Shown piece after piece: positions 47,087 through 58,517 of a DNA stretch of 64,000 nucleotides. A model generated the notes under the pieces. It was not told the DNA's origin and did no database searches. It was given only the letters and a program-made list of their open reading frames with translations. Every line of letters begins with the position of its first letter. Within the stretch, counting starts at the first letter, position 1. The stretch is taken from assembly GCF_004664715.2 (NCBI RefSeq), contig NC_051079.1:59574660-59638659 (forward strand), given 5' to 3'. The stretch comes from Peromyscus leucopus. Lineage: Eukaryota; Chordata; Mammalia; Rodentia; Cricetidae. The position numbers were made by a program, and so were the translations under genes.

Positions 47087-47495
47087 TGCTGTGGGATGTC
47101 TTTCTGTACACTGTGAATATATGTTACTCTGATTGGTTGATAAATAAAGCTGTTTGGCCTATGACAGGGCAGGGTAAGGTTAGGCAGTACATTTAAACTG
47201 AAGACGAGATGAAGAAGGGTTGAGTCCAGAGAAAGGGAACCCACCAGCTGAAGGAACAACAAGAGGTCAGCAGACTAGTAACCATGGCCACATGTTAACT
47301 TATAGATTAAGAGGAACGGGTTAATTTAAGATGAAAGAGCTAGCTAGCAAGAAGCTGAAGTCATAGGCCATATAGTTTGTAATGAATATAAGTCTCTAAG
47401 TAATTATTTAATTATTTTATAAGGCTGCAGGACCGTGGGTAGGAGAGATTTGTCTGGACCTCAGGGTCGGGTGGGACCAGAGAAACATCCGGCTT
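47087..47495 (+). mobile_element. LTR related to the 547 and mys-like LTRs
   Basis: Opens tgctgtgggatgtctttctg (compare tgctgtgggatgg at 547). It shares the landmarks ataaagctgtttggcc, gggcagggtaagg, gaagggttgagtccagagaa, acgggttaatttaagatgaa, gctagctagcaagaagc and ataagtctctaag in the same order. The right end runs into an (AAAC)n tract, so the target duplication cannot be proved although acaaac precedes the start. No internal region is seen. Confidence 0.75.
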
Positions 47496-47538
47496 AAAAA
47501 ACAAAAACAAACAAACAAACAAACAAAAAAAAAAACAC
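47496..47538. repeat. (AAAC)n / A-rich tract
   Basis: aaaacaaaaacaaacaaaca and following A run, at the right border of the LTR. Confidence 0.9.
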
Positions 47539-48357
47539 CTCAGGGCTGAGTGTAGCAGTCAGTGGTTTTTATTCAAGAAAAAAAAATTTTAAATCATTGT
47601 TCTGTACTGTGTCTTTCTAGCTCCTATTTCTGTATGTGTTATCTTCCTTCAATCCTGTACATTGCATCTACTTAGAATTCCAATTATCCATTTCTGAGTG
47701 TTTTTCTAATTCTTTGAAAAATTTTCCTTTTATTGCATAACTGCTTCTTCTTTTATTTCCTTTACTATGCTCTTATTTCTTTCAGTATATTATGCTTTAT
47801 CTTGTTAGATTTTAGATATTTTCTGTTCCCAGTACAGTTTCTGTTTCTTTAATTACTGGTTTCTTTTTATCTACCACATTCTTAGAGATCTGAATTATTT
47901 GGTGACCATCAGATATCTATATTTATGAACAATCTAAAAGTACCTGGGGGAAAAATAATGCGCATGAACGGGACTTGATAGTTTTAGTGTCCCTGTAGCT
48001 CTTTAGTGAAAGGAACCCAAAGATCTTCACCTAGACCTATTGCGAAGTGGGAAATCCTGCAATCTCATACTGAGTGTCAGAGAAGCAGCTCACTTGGCAG
48101 CTGAACAAGATAATGGGATGATGTATCTCATTATTCATTGTTCAGCCTTTCACTTGTCTCCCTTCACTGGTCCATTTTCTATGCATGCAACTCTTTTTTA
48201 GGCTCCCAAATCCTTTCTAATTTGTTATCTTAGGAAGTAGAATTTCTCTCCTCTGCTACTAAGAAGTAGGAATAATCACTCGGCTCTGTGGGTTCAGGGA
48301 GATCTATAGGTCTACTGTCTGATGTTCTTCATCTTATAATGTATTCAATGTGTGCAT
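47539..48357. other. Unassigned T-rich DNA
   Basis: T-rich on the plus strand and possibly a very old antisense LINE, but no motif is secure enough to call. Confidence 0.35.
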
Positions 48358-48373
48358 GTGTGTGTGCGCGCGC

Positions 48374-48417
<44 letters not shown>
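48358..48417. repeat. (GT)n microsatellite with CG-rich core
   Basis: 60 nt alternating purine-pyrimidine including gcgcgcgcgtgcgtg at about 48365-48380, then GT units. Alternating CG/TG tracts are prone to left-handed (Z) DNA. Confidence 0.93.
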
Positions 48418-48419
<2 letters not shown>

Positions 48420-48969
48420 CTGATTTGTCTCTTCACTAATGATCAAAGTCACTTGATTCTGCAATTCTAAACTGTCTTAGGGTTTTGAGGCCACTACATG
48501 TTTTATTGCTGTTTTCAGCATTAAACTGTGGTCATTTGTACCCACTGAGCTTCATCTTCAGTTTTTATTCATCAGTACACATCTTAACATCCACAATCAT
48601 CTTTTCTTCTGCAACTTTCTGTCCTGATGACTTTCCTCATTTTTTTGAGGAGTTATCCTGTCTCTATCCCCTTTCTATGTAGTCTTATTGATAGCTTGAA
48701 TGTAAATTCATAGGACCAATGTTTTTTGTTCTTTTGTTCCTAGAAGCTCTCTTCATAATGGGGAATCTCATTGATAGGTATTCTTGGATACAAGCTCAGG
48801 TTTCATTGGTATTGTGGAAGTGGGAAAGAGCCTATGAGGAAGAGCCTCAGAATCAATTGAATTGTGTGTTCATTTCTATAAGAAAAGGCAACCCAGGGAA
48901 ATTTGACTCTTATATATCCCTGCAAATCTATGAAAATAATGCTGATGTAATGGTAAAAAAAAAAAAAAA
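48418..48969. other. Unassigned DNA
   Basis: No repeat or exon recognised. The 104-codon frame 48719-49033 runs into a B1 and is chance. Confidence 0.4.
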
Positions 48970-48983
48970 AAGTAAATCTTGCT

Positions 48984-49156
48984 GGGTGGTGGTGATGCAT
49001 GCCTTTACTACCAGCACTTATGTATCTCTGTGAGTTTGAGGCCAGCCTAGTCTACAGAGCGAGATCCAGGACAGGCATCAAAAGTACACAGAGAAACCCT
49101 GTCTCAAAAAACAAAACAAAAACAAACAAAAAAAAACCCCAAAAACAAAACAAAAC
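48984..49156 (+). mobile_element. B1 SINE with target duplication
   Basis: gggtggtggtgatgcatgcc, gagtttgaggccagcctagt and ctacagagcgagatccagga show the B1 body. An internal deletion removes part of the region after the first third. The tail is A-rich with AAAC units. aagtaaatcttgct flanks it at 48970-48983 and 49160-49173. Confidence 0.94.
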
Positions 49157-49173
49157 AAAAAGTAAATCTTGCT

Positions 49174-49580
49174 CTTCAGCTGGACTGAATGACAAGCTAC
49201 AGAAATCTGTAACTTGATAGCAAGTTAGAGATAAAATATAAATCTATATTTATAGCCCATAATTTGTAATTGTAGTCATAGCTTCACCACATAGACCCCA
49301 TGGGTAATGCATAGATATGTTTATGTCATTCACATTGACTTTCTACAGTACTATAAATTTAAACCAAAGCAGTCCAGTCATACATGTGTTTCAGCAGTCA
49401 ATATTAGTTCAGCTCTCCTCCAGGGCAGATAATTTGATACTCTTTCTGCTTTCCCTTCTTTTCAGGGTGGTTTGGCCTTGAAGTGACTCATCATTTTACC
49501 ATCATAGATTCTCCCTACACATCAAACCTTTCATGTGAAAAAGGAATGAGGAGGCCTGAGGTTCTCCATTCAATCAGCCT

Positions 49581-49633
<53 letters not shown>

Positions 49634-51135
49634 CCCTATCTTTCTAGCTTGTAACCATAAACAAAGTGCCCCTGAGTATAATTCTACAGTAAAGTGGGAT
49701 GGAAGAGGCGAGCCTACAAAAACAATACACTAAGGAATGTTTTTGTTGTCAGAATAATAAGTGTTATCTCAGCAAAAATGGGAAGAAATAAAACAATACA
49801 CTGGTGAGATCCCCTCATCAATTGAAAAATGGATATATTTGTTTTGAACACTCAAAACTTGGCTCTGCGTAGCAATCACACTGACATGGAAGGTATAAAA
49901 CTAACTCATAAGTCTTCTGTACACTGGCTAGCCTTCCAAGACTTAGAAGAAAATAACTTTTTGGACCATTTTCAAGTTCTAAACAATCAGAGATTGTAAG
50001 ACTCAGGCAAATCTTTTAACATTGGGATTACAGTGGGTTTTAATCTGTGAAATAGGAAAGGTGAATTCCAAAATACTCAGGAAGTTTTCCACATTATAAT
50101 TTTGTAGACATTAAATCAATGTTTCTGAGTCTGCATTTGCTGACAGTACACATGTAGGTTTAGTAAATGTATATTTTTGTAAGGCTGGGAGGATCTTCCC
50201 TCATTACACTTGACATATTTAACTAGAATTTAAAAAAAAAAAAAAAACATGCATTAAAAAGAAATGGGTTGGGTTCAGTAGTTCAAAAGAATTTGTGGCA
50301 CTGTAATGAAAGCAAACGCGAACAGCTTGGGAAGCTAAATTATTGAATTCTGTCCATAGCTCGGGAAGTGTGCATGTGCGCAGTACTGGCACTTGATTTG
50401 GTTCATTTGTTTCCTGACTATATGAGTTCTTATTAGGATGACTTTTTAGATTAAAATTTTAAATAGCTTAAGTCAGTGAAGCATTGCATAAACACAAATA
50501 AAAATGGGGTATTGGAGAATACAAATGAGTTTTCTCATCACTAGGTTAAGAGATTCGGTTTAGAATCGCTGGATGCAATGTTTTGTAGTCCTGTTCCAGA
50601 CAAGGTGAATTTAGATCACTGCAAGCAATAACATGCTCAAGCAACTTGGTTTCATTTGTTTCCTTTATACAAGGTCCTGGGAGATAAGATGATGATATTA
50701 TGGGTCATCGTTTACTCCTAAGGAGAGTAGGTTATTTTTAAAGCAAAAACATAGATTAATTAATCTGTAGTGATGTGAAAAGCAAATCCATTCCGTGCTA
50801 TCCTAGCACTTTACTTAATCCCATCTGTTGCTGGTTTACTTTCTTATTTCAGTGGTAGAAAGTATGGAGAAGTCTGATTTGGACAAATATTGAAATGCTG
50901 GACATTAACTGAATATGCATGATCAGAATGAGCTAAAATATGGCCCTTACAGATAACTTTCTTCTTGTCTTTAAGTTGTCACATAACTTTTCAATTAATA
51001 GTCAGCCACTTACCTGCTATTGAAAGCTAAGCAACAAATTGATTTGCATAAAAACTATTGATTTAACATCTTCTGGAATCAAAAATATCTAAAGTGAAAG
51101 TGATGAGAGGTGATTTCACTTTTTAATTCTTGTTC
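49174..51135. other. Unassigned DNA with one GT tract
   Basis: 2 kb with no recognised dispersed repeat or exon apart from the GT tract at 49585. Confidence 0.4.
49585..49632. repeat. (GT)24 microsatellite
   Basis: Uninterrupted GT run. Confidence 0.95.
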
Positions 51136-51139
51136 TTTA

Positions 51140-51265
51140 ATGTACATCTTTATTGATAAATTCATAATATTTACTACTTTGAAGTATAAAATCAGTGTTT
51201 TTATATATTGACATAAATAGCTATGTAATATTATCAACTACCAATTGCAAATTTTCATCATTCTA
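51140..51265 (-). mobile_element. Ancient L1M-type 3' fragment (tentative)
   Basis: tttactactttgaagtataa, then tagctatgtaatattatcaa plus ctaccaattgcaaattttca and tcattctaaaaag parallel the antisense 3' UTR of old mammalian L1s ('taccattttaaagtgtac...catcaccactatctaattcc'). Confidence 0.48.
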
Positions 51266-51395
51266 AAAAGAAATTTTAGTCTCTGTTGTTATTGTTGTTT
51301 AAGTAAAGACAGATGTTTATATTTTTAAGGCAGTATAGACCTTTATTTGGGGGAAAATGCTTAGATAAAAGAGTTTCTTACCTATTTTTTAGTTC

Positions 51396-51397
<2 letters not shown>

Positions 51398-51433
<36 letters not shown>
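51398..51433. repeat. (GT)18 microsatellite
   Basis: Uninterrupted GT run that abuts the L1 fragment below. Confidence 0.94.
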
Positions 51434-51435
<2 letters not shown>

Positions 51436-51530
51436 ACAATAATGGGCTTCATTATTACAACTCCATACATATGCACAATGTATTCAATAATATTCACCCT
51501 AATTACCAATACCTGTCACCCTCCTAAATT
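51434..51530 (-). mobile_element. Rodent L1 (Lx-type) 3' UTR fragment
   Basis: ataatgggcttcattattac, aactccatacatatgcacaa, tgtattcaataatattcacc, then ccaatacctgtcaccctcct resembles the antisense of an older rodent L1 3' UTR, which often follows a GT tract. Confidence 0.52.
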
Positions 51531-51680
51531 ACTTTTACAAAAACAAGGACTCTGTTTTCCAAGAAAGATGGAATATGGGTTTATGAATGTAGCATAGCAC
51601 AAGAACAGCAGGATTAGGATTAGAAGAACATGAGAGTTATGTGAGATCCAAGCATAAGAATTTGTAACTTGGGCATGACA
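51531..51680 (+). repeat. Diverged direct repeat, copy A
   Basis: acttttacaaaaacaaggac, ctctgttttccaagaaagat, gtagcatagcacaagaacag, attagaagaacatgagagtt and ccaagcataagaatttgtaa have counterparts in the same order at 51897-52034. Identity by eye is roughly three quarters. The unit is unknown to me. Confidence 0.72.
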
Positions 51681-51896
51681 CAGTCTTCGAAATCAGACGT
51701 GTAAATGATGAGAACTAGTCAGAGTGGTATATTTGAAAAAAAAAATATTCTATTACTACAGCAGAGAATTCAAAATCCATTTAGGGGGAAGTGGGTTCTT
51801 ATCATCCTACAACTCTGAAGTGGCTTGCATCAGAACAACTAGGTGTATGTTACTAGGTAAAATAGATTTGCTAAAAACACTTTCAAGATAGCTATA

Positions 51897-52034
51897 CTTT
51901 TACAACTCTGTTTTCCAAGATAGCAGGGAACATGAGTTTAATATTGGAGCATAGCATAGGAAATTAGAGTTCAGGTTAGAGGAACATGAAAGGAATAGGA
52001 GACCCAGCATAAGAATATGTTACCTTAACAGCAC
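51897..52034 (+). repeat. Diverged direct repeat, copy B
   Basis: acttttacaactctgttttc, caagatagcagggaacatga, gagcatagcataggaaatta, ggttagaggaacatgaaagg and cccagcataagaatatgtta parallel copy A, which starts 366 bp earlier. The L1 begins where this copy ends, so any further homology is interrupted. Confidence 0.72.
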
Positions 52035-55000
52035 AGAAGAACACATCAAAAAATTATCTACCATGATCAAGTAGGCTTCATCACAGAGATGCAAGGATGG
52101 TTTAACATATGAAAATCTGTCAATGTAATACATGACATAAACAAACTGAAAAAAAAATCACATGATCGTTTCATTAGATGCTGAAAAGGTCTTAGACAAA
52201 ACCCTTCATGATAAAGGTCTTGGAAAGATCAGGAATACAGGGAACATACCTAAACATAATAAAGGCAATTTACAGCAAGCCAACAGCCAACACCAAATTA
52301 AATGGAGAGAAACTCAAAGCGATTTCACTAAAATCAGCAACAAGACAAGGCTATCCATTCTCCCTATATTTATTCAATATAGTATTTAAAGTTCTAGATA
52401 GAACAATAAGACAACAAAAGGAGATCAAGATAATGCACATTGGAAAGGAAGAAGTCAAACTTTTGCTATTTGAGATGATATGGTAGTATTCATAAGTGAC
52501 CCCAAAAATTCTACCAGAGAACTCCTACAGCTGATAAACATCTTCAGTAATGTGGCAGGATTCAAGATAAACTCAAAAAACCAGTAAACCTCCTATATAC
52601 AAATAATAAATGGACTGAGAAAGAAATCAGAGAAACATCACCTTTTACAATTGCCACAAATAATATAAAATACCATGGGGTAACTCTAATTAAGCAAGTG
52701 AAAGACTTGTATGACAAGAACCTTAAGTCTCTGAAGAAAGAAATTGAAGAAGCTCTCAGAAAATGGAAAGATCACCCATGCTCATGGATATGAAGGATTA
52801 ACATAGTAAAAATGACAATCTTACCAAAAGCAATCTATAGATTCAATGCAATTCCCATCCAAATCCCAACACAATTCTTCACAGACCTGAAAAGAATAAT
52901 ACTGAACTTCATTTGAAAAAATGAAAAGCCCGGGATGGCTAAAAGAATCCTGTACAACAAAAACACTTCTGGAAGCATCACAATCCCTGACATCAAGCAC
53001 TATTATAGAGCTATAGTAATAAAAACAGCTTGGTATTGGCATAAAAACTGACATGTGGACCAATGGAATTGAATTGAAGACCCTGACATTAACCCACACA
53101 CGTATGAACACCCAATTTTTGACAAAGAAACCAAAACTGTACAATGGAAAAAAGAAAGCATCTTTAACAAATGGTTCTGGCATAACTGGATGGCAACATG
53201 TAGAAAATTGCAAATAGATTAATATCTATCACCATGCACAAAACCTAAGTCCAAGTGGATTAAAGACCTCAATATAAAACCAATTACACTGAACCTGATA
53301 GAAGAGGAAGTAAGAAATAGTCTTGAAAATTTTGGCACAGGAGACCACTTCCTAAATATAACACCATTAGCACAGTCACTGAGAACAACAATTAATAAAT
53401 GGGACCTCCTGAAAATGAGAAGCCTCTTTAAGGCAAAGGACACAGTAAATGAGACAAAACAACAGCCTACAGAATGGGAAAAGATCTTCACCAACCCCAC
53501 ATCTGACAGAGGACTGATCTCCAACAGATGTAAAGAACTCAAGAAACTAGACATCAAAGTAACAAACAATTCAATTAAAAAATGGGCTATAGAGCTAAGC
53601 AGAAAATTCTCTAAGGAAGAATTCCAAATGGCCAAAAGACATTTAAGGAATTGCTCAACATCCTTAATTATCAGGGAGAAACAAATCAAAACAGCTCTGA
53701 GATACCATTTTATACCTGTCAGAATGGCTAAGATCAAAAGCACTGAAGACATCTTATGTTGGAGAGGATGTGGAGCAAGGGGAACACTTCTCCACTTTTA
53801 GTGGGAGTGCAAACTGGTATAACCACTTAGGAAATCATTGTGGCAGTTTCTCAGGAAATTGGAATCAATCTACCTCAAGACCCAGCTATACCACTCTTGA
53901 GCATACCCAAGGAATACTCAATCATACCACAAGGACACATGCTCAACTATGTTCATAGCAGCATCATTCATAATAGCCAGAATCTGGAAACAACCTAGAT
54001 GCCTGTCAACTGAAGATGGATTAAGAAAATAGTACATATACACAATGGAGTACTACTCAGCAGAGAAAAAACAATCACATCATGAAAGTTGCAGGCAAAT
54101 GGATGAAACTAGAAAATATCCTGAGTGAGGTAACCCAGATTCAGAAAGACAAACATGGTATGTACGCACTCATAAGTGGATATTAGATATAAAGCAAAGG
54201 GTAATAGGGCATCAACCTACAACTCCAGAGAAGCTAATTAACAGGGAAGACGCAAAGAGGGACACATGGACTGCCATGGGAATGGGAAATAGATGAAATC
54301 TCCATGAGATTACTGGGGCTGAGGGGTGGGCAATGGAGGGTAGGGGATAGGGGATGAGAGTATAAGGAAATGGGATGGTTGAACTGGAACAGGGAGTGAG
54401 GGGGAATTCAATGAAAGAGATACCACGATAGAGAGACATCAGGGGGATAGAGAAAAACCCAGTGCTAGGAAAGTAGCCAGGAATCCCCAAGGATTCCTGG
54501 GATAGTAGCAATAGTGGAAAAAGTGACTGAACTGAACTGGCTTGTCCCAGAGATCAGACCGGTGATCTCTGTCATCACAGAACTTTTCTCCAATGACTGA
54601 TGGAAGCAGATGCAGAGATCCATAGCCAATCACTTGACAGAGCTCAAGGAGACCAGTCAAAGAGAGAGAAGAGGTATTCTATGAGCAAGTGCATCATGAT
54701 CATGATGGGGAAACATGCGGGGATGACCAAACCAAACTAGAGAGAACTCATGAAAGTTGGACCAATGGCTGTGGAGCCTACATGGGACTGGACTAGGCCC
54801 TCTGCATGGTGAGACAGTTGTGTTGCTTGATCTGATTGGAAGGCCCCCTGACAGTGGGATCAGAATCCATCTCTGGTGCATGTGCAGGCTTTGTGGAGCC
54901 CACTACCTATGATGGGACACCTCCTGCAGCCTTGAGGCAGGGAGAACAGCTTGGACTTGCCTCTACTGAATGTGCCTCCACAAGGGAGGCCTTGCCTTCT

Positions 55001-55115
55001 TGTGAGAGAAAGTGGGGGATGGGTTGAGAGGGGAGGCTGGGTGGTGGGAGGAGGAAAGAGGGGGACCTTTGATTGGTGTGCAAAATGAATGAAAAAATCT
55101 TAATTAAAAAGAAAG
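52035..55115 (+). mobile_element. 5'-truncated, inactivated LINE-1
   Basis: The element starts inside ORF2 (catgatcaagtaggcttcat) in the reverse transcriptase domain, so the 5' UTR, ORF1, endonuclease and early RT are missing. RT remnants occupy 52160-52490. The ORF2 C-terminal part spans about 53400-54190, followed by a G-rich 3' UTR and an A-rich tail (aatcttaattaaaaagaaag). Coding is broken: one base is lost at the catalytic FADD-type motif (about 52470), and a stop lies in the cysteine motif at 53799-53801. Other breaks follow. Antisense frames of 130 and 177 codons (52821-53752) are shadows of ORF2. It cannot move by itself. Confidence 0.96.
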
Positions 55116-57231
55116 AAATACACACAAAGACCCAACTACAAAGGTAATCTCATACCTTTGTTACAGAACACACTGAAACTGAGTTTCAACTGTGTCAGAA
55201 GCTTCCTCCTTGCTGAATAACCCTTATGGCACCAGAAAGTACTGCGCTGGCTGCTGGGGGGAGAATTGTTATCTATGCTCTTACTTAGCTTTAGAACTTG
55301 TGTGTAATAATATTAAGCATCCATGAATGATGGGCCCACTTGTAAAACAGTGGAAAGACTATCAGCTATTTTAAAACAGAAAACGTTTTCATTATGTAGA
55401 GTCCTTGGGAAAATGATAATATCTTAAATGAAATTCTAAGGAAGACACTTGCTGCCTGTCTCACTAGACTATAGGTGGTACTGCAATGGGTCAACAGTAC
55501 TCACGTCTCTAAGTAGATTCATGCTCAAAACTTTATTTTCATATTCGTTTTGTCACACTGAAAAACACTGTTTCTTCCCATTTTACTGTGGGTCACCCCA
55601 AATCAGACAGCTCACATCCCACTCATAACAAATAAGTGGTATTGGAGGTAGTTCTTATAATATTGAGATATTTATATATTTATGTTTTACTTAAATAAAA
55701 ATGAAACTATAGTCCTCTCTGTCAAAAGGATCAGAAATCCAGTAGCATGGAGTGAAAACACTGGCATTTTGATGGTCAGGTTATTTACCCTTTACAATGT
55801 AAAAGCTGAGATCTAAAGAAATGACCTGTAAAGGGTGAGATTGTATGCACCATCCAGTTCAGCAAACATAATCAGTATGTGCTCGGAAAACAGAGAGCCA
55901 TCAGGAAGAGAGGGAGGAAGACAGTTTCCAGGCATGAGGTGGCCACTGTCCATGCAGAAACAAATGTGCAAAAGTGTTCTGACAGCTCAGTCCCTGCAGC
56001 TGACACAGAACGAAAGTCTACATCTCTTAGTTTACCATCACCATACACACCAGTCCAGCTGTCCATCATTTAGCCTTACGTGAATCAGATTTGTACAACA
56101 TACAGGCAAACTGTAGTGAGGAAAAATTTAATATCACATCAGGCATATGGCAGGTATTTGTGAGAAACGGTGGAACCCTGCTGATTAAGATAAAATCTTG
56201 ATTATTAACATAATACTGTGATCACAGACATTGTGGAGACCTTGACCCTCTCCTGTGTGGCCCTCAACAAATTACTTCTAGTATAAAAACCTGGAAATTG
56301 CTTCCAGTTAATACTGAGATAGAGTCACTGCCATGTGGTAAAACCCAGCAGCAGAATCCTCACCAGCAAAGTTTAGCTAAATGAAGTCAGGAGGAGAGAC
56401 TATGCAGTCAGTTGGAACACCAGTGCAGACTGGGAAACTGGTTTGTCACTGTTTCACAAACACTGTGGGGAACATCAGGGAGAAGGGAGAGTAGGGAATA
56501 AAACCTGGGCTCTGAAGAGGCTTCTTTCTGGTGTTTGCTTGTTTTTGTTTGTTTGTTTGTTTTTGTTTTTTTGCTCAGCATGGATTCAAGATTCAATCTC
56601 CCCACACAATACTGGGTCGATTCACACCTTAATTATATATTTTTCAACTTTTTGACAGTACCTATAGGAAAAAGCAAATTTAATGCTAGCACATTTGCCT
56701 TCTATTAACATGATGGGCATAGAATAAAGTGTTTCTAAATGCCTTTCTAGAGGAGAGCTACCACTAAAAAGAGTTCTGTCCAAAGGGCAAGAGGTCCTTT
56801 TTGATCCTTCATATGGAAGACATGGATTTTTTTTTTATAATAGAAAGAATTGATTTGTTGTTTAGTTTACCACTCTCGAATTTTACAGTATTATGGGTGA
56901 GCCCTGGGGCTAATGCTGGTGCCTATAACCTAGAATAAAGAAAGAAGTAAACCTATCAAAGACTGGCCTGTTTCCTAACAAACTCTAATCAAATAGATAC
57001 CATTGGAGATGTGTTCTAATTTAAGATTGTAGTGAATCTTAGGTTTGGCTGGAATTAGAATGTAGTGGAATTTACCTCAAATTTCTTGTTTTTTTCTGCA
57101 GAAGCTGAATTATTGTCTGATAAAGGATAACAAATAACTAATGGCAAAATATGATGCAGTGTATGGATGAGGGAGTTTCTGACATTGTGCCTTGACAGAG
57201 CAGCCATGGGCAATGCACATATTGACTGACA
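55116..57231. other. Unassigned DNA
   Basis: 2.1 kb after the L1 with no recognised repeat or exon. A T/G stretch at 56537-56570 (tgtttgtttgtttgtttttg) is simple sequence. Confidence 0.4.
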
Positions 57232-57355
57232 TTCTTTCTTCCTTCCTTCCTTCCTTCCTTCCTTCCTTCCTTCCTTCCTTCCTTCCTTCCTTCCTTCCTT
57301 CCTTCCTTCCTCCTTTCCTCTCTCTCCTTCTTTCCTTTCTCTCTTTCTCTTCTCC

Positions 57356-57389
<34 letters not shown>

Positions 57390-57434
57390 CTCCCTCTCCC
57401 TCTCTCCTTCCCTCCCTCCCTCCCTTCCTTTCTT
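57232..57434. repeat. 203-nt uninterrupted pyrimidine tract
   Basis: Only C and T for 203 bases: (CCTT)n to about 57310, mixed CT with a long (CT)n in the middle, then CCCT units. Open frames on both strands (95 and 121 codons) are repeat translations. Confidence 0.97.
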
Positions 57435-57479
57435 ATTTACAATTTGTATGTATGTATGTGGGGGTATACAAATGTATAA

Positions 57480-57812
57480 GTGAAGGCTGGTGGGCATACA
57501 CATGTGTTCATGTGGAGGTCTGTAGATAACTTTAGTTGTCTTTCCTCAGAAGCTATCTACTTGGTTTGTTTGTTTGCTTGCTTGCTTGCTTGCTTGATAC
57601 AAGATCTCTCGGTAGCATATAACTTGTGAAGTCCTCTAGACTGACTGGCTTGTGAGCCCAAGGATCCTCCTGCTCCTACCTCACCAGTGCTGGGATTATG
57701 AGCACACACCAATACACAATCCAACTTTTTATGTGGTTATAGAGTATTGAATTTGGACCCTTGGGCTTGTTTGGCAAAGCACTCTAAAGACTGGAATACT
57801 TTCTCAGCCCTT
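57480..57812 (-). mobile_element. B4 SINE
   Basis: Plus strand: tgttcatgtggaggtctgta, gataactttagttgtctttc, ctcagaagctatctacttgg, a (GCTT)n expansion at 57570-57594, gtgagcccaaggatcctcct, accagtgctgggattatgag, then the antisense ID-like head (ctttctcagccc at the end). This is B4 read backwards, nearly full length. Confidence 0.75.
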
Positions 57813-58517
57813 ACTATCATAATTTTTCGTCCTGCAATGAAGGGACTTTCTGAGTAGCACTGTGGCAAAGTGGTCGAAGGTGTCTCAGTAAACCAACAGA
57901 ACATGGTGAGCTCTCTCAATGAAACAGAAGAGTCCTTCCCAGCAAACTGAAGAAGGCATGTCTCTGTAACCATGATTTGCACATGGAGAAGGTGTGCACT
58001 CCTAAAACATGGGAGTGCTAGCAATATAAGATATAGTGCACCAAAAACAGATGAAATAAGATGGAATTTTGCCATGCCATCACAGTGTCTTCTTAGTAGG
58101 TGTGTCCTGGTCTTACTTGCATTGCATTAAGAAGGATATAAACATTGAACAACGAAGGGGGGACTTTTCTCATAGGATAATAAAATTAAATATTGTTTTA
58201 AGAGTCAGGAGCAATTTACGTAACTGGAAGCAAAAGGTAGTAAATCAAGTCATGCAATGTGCAAGAGGAATTCTATCCAGAGTATAGGAGATAAAATCCC
58301 TTCGGTAGCCTCATCAGGTTTATAGAGTTACTAACAGAGCTGCATTTCATTGTATCCCTTTTTTTCAGTTATCAAATATTTTGTTTTCCTTTCCACAGTA
58401 GTCTAGAACACAATCCAAGGAAGATATTGTGATGGTTTGCTATGGGTTTAAGTATTATGTATATATATAACATATATGTATATATATGACATATGTATAT
58501 AATAGATTGAAATGCCT
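57813..58517. other. Unassigned DNA with a short TA-rich patch
   Basis: 58458-58500 is an imperfect TATA/CATA stretch. The 112-codon antisense frame at 57737-58075 overlaps the B4 end and has no motif. Confidence 0.4.

Noticed and set aside
47545..48250. Ancient antisense LINE suspected from T-rich sequence
   Set aside because: No run of motifs matched a LINE convincingly, so it was left unassigned.
52821..53752. Antisense frames of 130 and 177 codons
   Set aside because: They lie exactly over decayed LINE-1 ORF2 and are its complement, not genes.
57138..57503. 121- and 95-codon Arg/Glu- or Ser/Pro/Leu-rich frames
   Set aside because: Translations of the 203-nt pyrimidine tract.
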